DNA of 5,147 nt from Clostridiales bacterium (lineage in GTDB: Bacteria; Bacillota; Clostridia; WRLR01). The notes under the pieces are model-generated. The model saw only the letters and a list, made by a program, of their open reading frames with translations, was not told the DNA's origin and did not search any database. Where the stretch lies: positions 1 to 5,147 of the forward strand of contig JAITSR010000138.1 of assembly GCA_031287655.1 (NCBI GenBank), read 5' to 3'. The position numbers and the translations under genes are program-made. Shown piece by piece: positions 1 through 5,147 of the stretch (positions are counted from its first letter, which is position 1; each line of letters begins with the position of its first letter).

Positions 1-1212
1 GTAAATCTTGCGAGCTTTAGCGGCGACGTGTATTCCCTCACGTCGCCGGAATCCGTCGGTAACTCGTTTTTTGCGGATTGGGACAAGGCGCTCGACTATA
101 TCTGTCAAAAAGCAAAGGACGAGCGCATTATTTTGGCCATCGACGAGTACCCGTATCTTGCCGGCAATTACCGCACAATCTCGTCGATTTTGCAGGCGCA
201 AATTGACGCGAAGCTCAAAGACAGCAAGCTGTTTTTAATCCTTTGCGGATCGTCCATGTCGTTTATGGAAAATCAGGTTTTGGGATATAAAAGCCCGCTG
301 TACGGCAGGCGGACAGCCCAATTCAAAATCGAGTCGTTCGACTTTTTTGACTCGCTGCCCTTTTTGGACGGATTTGAAAAAACGGACAAGGCAGTGCTGT
401 ATGGCGTAACGGGCGGTATTCCCGAATATTTGACGAAGATCAACGCAAAACAGACGGTGCGGGAAAACATCATCAACCTGTTTTTAACGCCGCAGGGGCA
501 TTTCTACGAGGAACCGACGAACTTAATCAAGCAAGAGTTACGCGAACCGGCCGTGTACAACGGGATCATTGAGGCGATCGCCAAAGGCGCGTCGCGGCTC
601 AATGAAATCGCGACGCACTGTGGTATGGAGAGCAATAAATGCTCAAAATACCTCGCCTCTCTGATCTCGCTTGGCATTGTAAAAAAGGAAAAACCGGTTA
701 CGGAGACCGTCGGCAAGCGCAGTATTTACCTTCTCGCCGACCAAATGTTCCGCTTTTGGTATCGCTTCGTGTTTCCGAGTATGTCCACAATCGTCGGAGG
801 GCTTGGCGCGGGCGTCTATGACAACGAGGTCGCGCCGCGGTTAAACGCTTTTATGGGACTTGTGTTTGAGCAGATGTGCCGCCAATATGTGCTAAAGCTC
901 GCAAGGGCCGATGAGCTGCCGTTTTTCTTCGGCAGAATCGGCCGCTGGTGGGGCGGCAATCCGAAGCTCAAACGGCAAGAGGAAATCGATCTGCTCGCAT
1001 ACCGCGACGATACCGCGCTGTTCGGCGAGTGTAAATGGACGAACGCGCCGGTCGACGTTGAGACGCTGCGGGGATTGGATGCGAAAAGCCGACTGTTTCG
1101 CTATCAGACCAACTATTATTATCTGTTTGCGAAATCGGGTTTTACAGACAGCTTGATCGCGGAAGCGGCCAAACGCGGCGACGTATCACTCGTTTGTTTT
1201 GCGGATATGTAA
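1..1212 (+). CDS. ATP-binding protein of the archaeal-ATPase/DUF234 family, 5'-truncated by the window edge
   Basis: The reading frame is open from base 1 (VNLASFSGDV...) and ends at TAA 1210-1212, giving 403 visible residues. The GTG at 28 is probably internal, because homology-like sequence continues upstream of it. Family members are usually about 460-470 aa, so roughly 60 residues including the Walker A P-loop should lie outside the window. Visible residues (numbered from base 1) show a Walker B strand IILAIDEY at 43-50 with D48/E49, a sensor-like LILCGSS at 79-85, and the family block around GYKSPLYGRRT at 95-105. A winged-helix-like region lies at about 185-240. The C-terminal DUF234 region has a PD-(D/E)xK nuclease-like signature: E290, D330 and GECKW at 342-346 (E343, K345). 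The family is widespread in archaea and anaerobic bacteria. Its biological role is unclear, and DNA binding or cleavage is inferred only. The gene is convergent with the secreted-protein operon and shows no functional link to it. Confidence 0.9.
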   Translation, partial: VNLASFSGDVYSLTSPESVGNSFFADWDKALDYICQKAKDERIILAIDEYPYLAGNYRTISSILQAQIDAKLKDSKLFLILCGSSMSFMENQVLGYKSPLYGRRTAQFKIESFDFFDSLPFLDGFEKTDKAVLYGVTGGIPEYLTKINAKQTVRENIINLFLTPQGHFYEEPTNLIKQELREPAVYNGIIEAIAKGASRLNEIATHCGMESNKCSKYLASLISLGIVKKEKPVTETVGKRSIYLLADQMFRFWYRFVFPSMSTIVGGLGAGVYDNEVAPRLNAFMGLVFEQMCRQYVLKLARADELPFFFGRIGRWWGGNPKLKRQEEIDLLAYRDDTALFGECKWTNAPVDVETLRGLDAKSRLFRYQTNYYYLFAKSGFTDSLIAEAAKRGDVSLVCFADM

Positions 1213-1223
1213 TGGGCCGCGGC

Positions 1224-1246
1224 GGGCGGCGCTCCATCAGCCGCCC
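1224..1246. terminator. Weak G+C-rich hairpin between convergent genes
   Basis: GGGCGGC at 1224-1230 pairs perfectly with GCCGCCC at 1240-1246 around a 9-nt loop. It lies in the 57-nt gap between the stop of the ATPase gene and the stop of the 530-aa gene. That position suits a bidirectional terminator, but neither strand has a T-run after the stem. It may act with Rho or be chance in G+C-rich DNA. Confidence 0.3.
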
Positions 1247-1269
1247 ATCGCGCTTCCCACTTGCCCGCT

Positions 1270-2862
1270 TTAGAATACAATAACGATTTCTTCGGCGCTG
1301 CCGATCCACTCAATCGCGCAGCCGACGTTTTCCGCGACGAAGCGGATCGGCAGCATCGTGCGGTCGTTGACCGTCGTCGGCGCGACGTCGATCGTCTGCG
1401 GCGCGCCGTCCACAAGAATCTCGTTTTGCTCGAGCCACATCTCGACGCTGCGCCCGTTCGCGCCGAGGGATACGCGCGCCGCGCCCTCGTCCCAGCCGAC
1501 CGAACCGTCCATCGCCTCGATGATCGCGCGGATCGGCGCCATCGTGCGCTCGTTGATCACGACGGGCGTCGTGCCGCGTCCGGGGTCGATCTCGACGACG
1601 TTCCCGTTGACGGACATGGTGTCCTTGCCGATCTGCATGAGAATAAAGCCGCGCGGCATTCGCTCGCCCTCTGTGCCGTCCGTCGGCAAGAGGCCGCTGA
1701 TCTCGCCTGTGGCGGTCTCCGTCCGCGCCGCCGACTCCGTGTCCACAGCAGCCGCCGACGCGCCGAAGGGCTGCACCGCATACGCGTATGTCGTATTCGA
1801 TTCGGCGTGAATGTCCACATAGGAGCCGCCGTAAATCGGGCTGTCGTTTAGCGCGATCCCGTCGCGAAACACGCGGTAGCCGCCGGGATCGTCGGAGGGC
1901 GACCAGTCGAGCTTGACGCCGACCGCAGTCGGCGCGGCCGCAAGCCGCGTGACGCGCGCCCCGGCGGAGTTGGCGGATGCATTTGCGCCGCCCGCGATCT
2001 TTGCCCCGTCGATCGTTATTTTGTAAGAACCAAAACGCGACCCATTATCGGATGCTTGCAGAATGTACCGCCCCGCGGCGGGGAAATCAATCTCCCCTTT
2101 CTCTCCGTGCCCGCTCGCGTAAAACGTCGTACTCTCCGCGTACATTCTGCCGATTCTTTTTCCGGTTTCGCTCTCAAAAATTGACACGCTCGTATTCTGA
2201 TCGCTTTCGATCTCCGCGGCGTGTTTGCCCGTCGTCGAGATGTCAAACACGAAATAATCATTCGAGTCGCGCGTGCCGTCCTCGCGGCAGCCGGCCAAAT
2301 ACCCCTCGAACACGCCGTCCCCAGTTGCGGGGATCGCGGTTTCGCGCGTGTCGTTCGGCTCCTTGTCCCGCCTGAGTTTCTCCGCGGCTTTTTCGACTTT
2401 GACCGTGAAATCCCAAGGGTTGCTCCCTGTGCTTACATCCTTAAACCCAAAAATATATTCGCCCTTATGCAGATAGGTCGCGAAATCCCCTTCCCAGAGG
2501 CCCGACAGGATGTTCGCGTCGCCAAAGCGCAAACTTTGCTCGCCAGCATTATCGTCTTTAGGGAATAAAACCGCGCCGTTCTTTGAAAAGAACCCATAAT
2601 CATACCTAACAGTTCCGTAAGTACCATTGCGCGAGCGCGACGACGTGACATGGTATTCGTACAAGCCGTCCTCCTGCGCAGTGAACGAAAAATAGGCGGA
2701 GCTGCGATCCGGCCCCTGCGGGAGCGCAACCACGCCCGTCTCGCCCAAGCGGAGCTGCTTCATATCCTGCGCCGCGGCGTACGCAGCGTGCGGCGAGGCG
2801 GCGGACGGCAGAGCCAGCGCCGCGCAGAGCGCGACAAAAAGTGCGATGATTTTTCTTCTCAT
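1270..2862 (-). CDS. Secreted PPC-like / fibronectin-III-like protein with C-terminal copper-amine-oxidase-like module
   Basis: This 530-aa protein starts at ATG 2862-2860 and stops at TAA 1272-1270. Residues 1-30 form a Sec signal peptide: MRRK, a hydrophobic core and an AYA-A type cleavage site. Residues about 35-158 and 165-286 look like two PPC-type (bacterial pre-peptidase C-terminal) beta-sandwiches. The second begins with the typical KEPNDT (167-172) and includes DYFVFDI. Residues about 302-366 resemble a fibronectin-III domain (LDWSPSDDPGGYRVFRDG). Residues 406-530 are a copper-amine-oxidase N-terminal-like module (PF07833 type) with two RTMxPIR motifs starting at R439 and R501. No catalytic domain, LPXTG motif, lipobox or C-terminal membrane helix is seen, so it is probably a structural, adhesive or accessory extracellular protein. 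It follows the M23 gene by 50 nt on the same strand and shares its C-terminal cassette. 'Copper amine oxidase' is a family label only; no oxidase activity is implied. Function is unknown. Confidence 0.9.
   Translation of the reverse strand: MRRKIIALFVALCAALALPSAASPHAAYAAAQDMKQLRLGETGVVALPQGPDRSSAYFSFTAQEDGLYEYHVTSSRSRNGTYGTVRYDYGFFSKNGAVLFPKDDNAGEQSLRFGDANILSGLWEGDFATYLHKGEYIFGFKDVSTGSNPWDFTVKVEKAAEKLRRDKEPNDTRETAIPATGDGVFEGYLAGCREDGTRDSNDYFVFDISTTGKHAAEIESDQNTSVSIFESETGKRIGRMYAESTTFYASGHGEKGEIDFPAAGRYILQASDNGSRFGSYKITIDGAKIAGGANASANSAGARVTRLAAAPTAVGVKLDWSPSDDPGGYRVFRDGIALNDSPIYGGSYVDIHAESNTTYAYAVQPFGASAAAVDTESAARTETATGEISGLLPTDGTEGERMPRGFILMQIGKDTMSVNGNVVEIDPGRGTTPVVINERTMAPIRAIIEAMDGSVGWDEGAARVSLGANGRSVEMWLEQNEILVDGAPQTIDVAPTTVNDRTMLPIRFVAENVGCAIEWIGSAEEIVIVF
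1487..1593 (-). repeat. Copy B of a near-identical DNA segment in the two paralogous C-terminal modules
   Basis: This segment aligns without gaps to 3136-3242 (constant offset 1649) with 99 of 107 bases matching by hand count. The sub-block 1522-1593 matches 70 of 72. It encodes the DPGRGTTPVVIN...RTMxPIRAI part of the copper-amine-oxidase-like module in the 530-aa protein. Identity at silent positions is higher than the roughly 60% protein identity of the full module would suggest. Confidence 0.88.
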
Positions 2863-2872
2863 ATGATGTCAA

Positions 2873-2878
2873 CCTTTC
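2873..2878 (-). promoter_or_regulatory. Ribosome binding site of the 530-aa gene
   Basis: The minus strand reads GAAAGG, then nine or ten bases, then ATG at 2862. It is weaker than the AGGAGG of the upstream gene. It supports the chosen start, which also places a complete signal peptide at the N-terminus. Confidence 0.6.
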
Positions 2879-2898
2879 GTTATTCTGCGTTTCGTTAT
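2875..2898 (-). repeat. Short direct repeat ATAACGAAA x2 in the intercistronic gap
   Basis: On the minus strand ATAACGAAA occurs at 2898-2890 and again at 2883-2875, a 15-nt period. The second copy runs into the ribosome binding site and the first overlaps the base of the hairpin. It could be a slippage duplication or a protein or RNA recognition site. With only 9 bp it could also be chance. Confidence 0.55.
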
Positions 2899-2926
2899 AC
2901 TACGCCTGTATTTTAGGCGTAGTATA
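2896..2926 (-). other. Perfect 12-bp intercistronic hairpin that includes the stop codon of the M23 gene
   Basis: On the minus strand TATACTACGCCT (2926-2915) and AGGCGTAGTATA (2907-2896) are exact reverse complements around the 7-nt loop AAAATAC. The first arm is made of the last codons of the 697-aa gene (V-Y-Y-A), and the TAA stop (2915-2913) spans the arm/loop boundary. There is no U-tract on either side, so it does not look like a standard intrinsic terminator. Likely roles are mRNA stabilisation or processing, partial attenuation, or coupling of downstream expression to translation of the first gene. The role is inferred; the palindrome is directly visible. Confidence 0.75.
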
Positions 2927-5006
2927 CGATGATGATCTGCTGCGAGCTGCCGATCCATTCGATCTCGCAGCCCAGATTTTCCGCGGCGAACCGGACCGGG
3001 AGCATCGTGCGCTCGTTGACCGTCGTCGGCGCTATGTCCATCTCGCCCGGTGAACCATTAACGAACAGGTCCTTTTTGTCGAGCCACATCTCGATCACGT
3101 TCTCATAGGCCGCGAGCGTGATCTTGCTTTCACCGTCGTCCCAGCCGACGGTCCCGCCCATCGTCTCGACGATCGCGCGGATCGGCACCATCGTGCGCCC
3201 GTTGATCACGACGGGCGTCGTGCCGCGTCCGGGGTCGATCTCCGTCATCTCGCCGTTGACGTTCATCATCGTCTCGTCGATCCGCATCATGATAAAGCGG
3301 CGGTCGCTCTCGGGATCGGTAACGATTTCCACTGTTTCCACGGCGAGCGGCGCGCCCGCGGGGCCGAGGTCCTCGCCGATCAGCTCAAGCGTCGCCGGGT
3401 CGAAGCGCGCCTCGGCTTTGACGGCTCGGATCGTGTAGTAATACTGTGTAGATTCATTTACATTTACATCAACAAATTCGCCGCCGCTCGTAATCGGAAA
3501 ATCGCTGATCGAGAGCCCCTCGCCGCCTTCGCTCGTCGACCGGTAAATGCGATAGCCCAGCGCGTTATTACTCGGCGACCAAGTAAATTTCACGCCGACC
3601 CTCGTGACCTCCGCGCCCAGTCGAATCTCGCCCTCCGCGATTCCGCCGCCGGGAGATGGCGTCGGCGAAGCATCCAAAGGCTGCTCGGGCGTCGGCGTCG
3701 GCTCTTGTACCGGCGGTGTCGGCGTCGGCAATTCAGGCGTCGGCGTGGCCGCCGGGCTTGGTGTCGGCGTCGGTGTTGGCTCCGGAACCGGTGTTGGCGT
3801 TGGCGTCGCGCCCGCGCTCTCCAAGTACCACAGCTGGTTCTTGTCACTCTTATTATAGTTTGCGATCACGATCTGCGCGTTGTCCGACGTGCCGGAGGGA
3901 GCAAAAACACAATCCGCCATCGACACGCTCTCAATCACATATTGCCCGTTCTCAACCGGTTCGACGTAGAACCGCTGATGATTCTGAGGATCGCCCGCCA
4001 ACTTGTCATACAGTGTAAGCCTGTCGCCCGCGACAGCGTTGCCGGAATCTTTGTAGATGTTCAGAATCCGCCCTTTTCCGGCGCTCGACTTCATCGAATA
4101 GAAATAAAACTTCCCGCCGCCGTCGTGCTCCAAGCGGAATTGCTGTTCCGGGCTGCCGTCCGCACCCCATATCGTCGCTTTTGCACCGTTCGCGTCGCCG
4201 GGCGGTGTGTTGATGTTTAGGACTTTACCTGTTCCAACGTTCCTGATGATATACACGCCGTCGCTGACAGTCTGTGTTTTGGAGGAATTTAGATGATCCC
4301 CCTTCACTTCGGGGTCATCTGTTCCGGAATAAAGCAGGCTGTCCACTGTTTTAAAAGTATAACCTTTGGTTTTGCCGACAGTCGTTTTTTGAGAATAGAC
4401 AGACAGGGCGTTCTGGGGCGGGACGGCGTTATTGATAACCCAATCGTCCATCCCCTTGACTTTGTACCAGCCGGATCCGCTGAACTTGCCCTTGCCACAC
4501 TCGATATGCAGGTGGGTACCCGTAACTTTACTTTCCGGCGGCGCTTTCACACCTTCCTGATAAAAAACCTGTCCTTGGCTAATTTTTTGTCCGACCTTTA
4601 AGTTGGAAATGTCGTTGTCATGCATGAACAAGACTGTCATATAGTCAATCGTGCCGTCCGCCCAACGCACTTTGTTCGCGCTTTCCAACCAAACGCCGTT
4701 GACACTTGCGTACAGCTTCTTGATCGTGCCGGTAAACGGCGCAAACACGTCTTCGGCGTCGCTGCCCTTGCCGGTGTTGTCCATGGCGTAGCCGTTTTTA
4801 TGGGAGTAAGTGCCATTGCTGCCATAGCCTTGGCTGAGATTCAGGTATGCCATGGGGAAAATGGCGTTTTCCACTGTTTCCGCCGCAAAGCCCCGAATCT
4901 GAGCCAGCGACAACACCATCGTAAAAATCAAAAACAGCGCAGCAAAAAACCTCCCGCGCCTCGTCCCTGTCTTCCGTTCCTTTTTTCGTTCTGCTTTCCG
5001 TCCCAT
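2913..5006 (-). CDS. Secreted M23-type peptidase with ricin-B lectin, Pro/Thr linker, FN3-like and copper-amine-oxidase-like modules
   Basis: This 697-aa protein starts at ATG 5006-5004, preceded by AGGAGG at 8-nt spacing. A long basic n-region (1-19) and a hydrophobic stretch (20-38) form a Sec signal peptide, with possible cleavage near GFAA (39-42). Residues about 55-170 form an M23/lysostaphin-like (LytM) domain: H69 and D76 as likely first metal ligands, H129 in LFMHDNDI, KVGQKISQGQ (137-146), and THLHIE with H165/H167. M23 enzymes are zinc endopeptidases that cut peptidoglycan cross-bridges or stems. The first motif is H-x6-D rather than the usual H-x3-D, so activity is likely but not certain. 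Residues about 247-397 resemble a ricin-type beta-trefoil lectin with repeat endings QQF (288-290), HQRF (343-346) and NQLW (390-393). A Pro/Thr linker spans 401-452, an FN3-like segment about 462-530, and a PF07833-like module 571-697 with RTMxP motifs at R604 and R666. It is the first gene of the operon. It probably acts outside the membrane on the cell wall, its own or that of a neighbour. Confidence 0.92.
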   Translation of the reverse strand: MGRKAERKKERKTGTRRGRFFAALFLIFTMVLSLAQIRGFAAETVENAIFPMAYLNLSQGYGSNGTYSHKNGYAMDNTGKGSDAEDVFAPFTGTIKKLYASVNGVWLESANKVRWADGTIDYMTVLFMHDNDISNLKVGQKISQGQVFYQEGVKAPPESKVTGTHLHIECGKGKFSGSGWYKVKGMDDWVINNAVPPQNALSVYSQKTTVGKTKGYTFKTVDSLLYSGTDDPEVKGDHLNSSKTQTVSDGVYIIRNVGTGKVLNINTPPGDANGAKATIWGADGSPEQQFRLEHDGGGKFYFYSMKSSAGKGRILNIYKDSGNAVAGDRLTLYDKLAGDPQNHQRFYVEPVENGQYVIESVSMADCVFAPSGTSDNAQIVIANYNKSDKNQLWYLESAGATPTPTPVPEPTPTPTPSPAATPTPELPTPTPPVQEPTPTPEQPLDASPTPSPGGGIAEGEIRLGAEVTRVGVKFTWSPSNNALGYRIYRSTSEGGEGLSISDFPITSGGEFVDVNVNESTQYYYTIRAVKAEARFDPATLELIGEDLGPAGAPLAVETVEIVTDPESDRRFIMMRIDETMMNVNGEMTEIDPGRGTTPVVINGRTMVPIRAIVETMGGTVGWDDGESKITLAAYENVIEMWLDKKDLFVNGSPGEMDIAPTTVNERTMLPVRFAAENLGCEIEWIGSSQQIIIVYYA
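3136..3242 (-). repeat. Copy A of a near-identical DNA segment in the two paralogous C-terminal modules
   Basis: This is the partner of 1487-1593. The closest block, 3171-3242, differs from 1522-1593 at only two bases (3187 and 3199). A second short block near 3002-3032 also matches 1353-1383 in 30 of 31 bases at the same 1649-base offset. The pattern suggests duplication of the module with later gene conversion, or recent duplication with uneven divergence. Confidence 0.88.
3651..3806 (-). repeat. Low-complexity Pro/Thr linker coding region
   Basis: On the + strand this reads as repeated GGCGTCGGCGT-like units; on the coding strand it encodes residues 401-452 of the 697-aa protein, mainly TPTP, PEPTPTP and SPTPSP. 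Such linkers are extended and flexible. They usually separate catalytic or binding domains from a wall-associated part, and are often glycosylated. The length may vary between strains through slippage. Confidence 0.9.
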
Positions 5007-5014
5007 GTGAAACG

Positions 5015-5020
5015 CCTCCT
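5015..5020 (-). promoter_or_regulatory. Strong ribosome binding site of the M23 gene
   Basis: The minus strand reads AGGAGG followed by 8 bases (CGTTTCAC) and ATG at 5006. This is an ideal Shine-Dalgarno match and spacing, and it fixes the start codon of the 697-aa protein. Confidence 0.92.
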
Positions 5021-5083
5021 AAGAAGTAGTGTGCGGACACAGGCCGCGCCGTCACGCCGCGCCGCACCTGTTTTATCCTCCCG

Positions 5084-5092
5084 ATTATAGCA
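5084..5092 (-). promoter_or_regulatory. Extended -10 promoter for the two-gene operon
   Basis: The minus strand reads TGC-TATAAT, a perfect sigma-A-type -10 hexamer with the extended TGn motif. No good TTGACA-like -35 is seen at 16-18 nt upstream, which fits an extended -10 promoter. Transcription would start near 5076-5078 and leave a leader of about 70 nt. That leader is G+C-rich in the middle and contains GGCGCGGC twice. Bases 5093-5147 are A/T-rich on balance and show no other recognisable site or gene. Confidence 0.7.
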
Positions 5093-5147
5093 AAATAATC
5101 GTTAGACGGACGCCCGACAGCAAAACTGGTAGAAAAATGAACAAAAA

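Noticed and set aside
1261..1851. Plus-strand open frame of about 196 codons opposite the 530-aa gene
   Set aside because: Its Arg/Ala/Asp-rich translation has no recognisable fold. The minus-strand frame has clear domains, a signal peptide and homology to its neighbour, so this is a shadow.
1406..2862. Copper amine oxidase enzyme
   Set aside because: Only the N-terminal-domain-like module named after that enzyme is present. There is no catalytic domain with a topaquinone site or copper ligands, so an oxidase function should not be assigned.
3651..3806. Possible CRISPR or satellite array
   Set aside because: The repetition is irregular, in multiples of codons, and encodes a Pro/Thr linker; there are no equal-length repeats with unique spacers.
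3604..4220. Long plus-strand open frames opposite the Pro/Thr linker and lectin region, rich in Gly/Val or Arg
   Set aside because: They mirror the G+C-rich repeated codons of the minus-strand gene, have biased composition without a plausible domain, and lack a good ribosome binding site.
5031..5071. Possible riboswitch or attenuator in the leader of the operon
   Set aside because: Only short competing pairings are visible (GTGCGG with CCGCAC, ACAGG with CCTGT), with no conserved riboswitch motif and no terminator-like U-run. A leader this short and G+C-rich can give such pairings by chance.

Overview
The window looks like part of a chromosome from a moderately G+C-rich, Gram-positive-type bacterium, most likely a member of the Clostridia (Firmicutes). 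This is inference. It rests on the secreted proteins ending in 'copper amine oxidase N-terminal-like' domains (PF07833 type), strong AGGAGG-type ribosome binding sites, a Pro/Thr-rich wall-spanning linker, and an archaeal-type/DUF234 ATPase of the kind frequent in that group. No rRNA, tRNA or species-specific marker is present, so the genus cannot be named.

Layout: (1) Bases 1-1212 on the + strand hold the 3' part of a DUF234-family ATPase gene; the 5' end with the Walker A motif lies outside the window. (2) Bases 1213-1269 are a short convergent intergenic gap with a small G+C-rich hairpin. (3) Bases 1270-5006 hold two minus-strand genes that look like one operon, read from right to left. 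The first (5006 to 2913) encodes a 697-aa secreted M23-type peptidase with a ricin-B lectin domain, a Pro/Thr linker, a fibronectin-III-like segment and a C-terminal copper-amine-oxidase-like module. The second (2862 to 1270) encodes a 530-aa secreted protein with two PPC-like beta-sandwich regions, followed by the same fibronectin-III-like plus copper-amine-oxidase-like ending. (4) Bases 5007-5147 carry a good extended -10 promoter, a 5' leader of about 70 nt and a strong ribosome binding site for the operon.

The striking point is that two exported proteins from one transcript have unrelated N-terminal halves but paralogous C-terminal cassettes. The last 125 residues align without gaps at about 60% identity, and part of the DNA is nearly identical (70 of 72 bases). 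A 12-bp perfect hairpin that includes the stop codon of the first gene sits between the two cistrons. A reasonable reading is a small envelope-acting module. The first protein would bind glycan and may cut peptidoglycan, the second would be an accessory protein, and both would be held at the same place by the shared C-terminal module. The function of that module is not established, so this remains a hypothesis. The convergent ATPase gene is probably unrelated.
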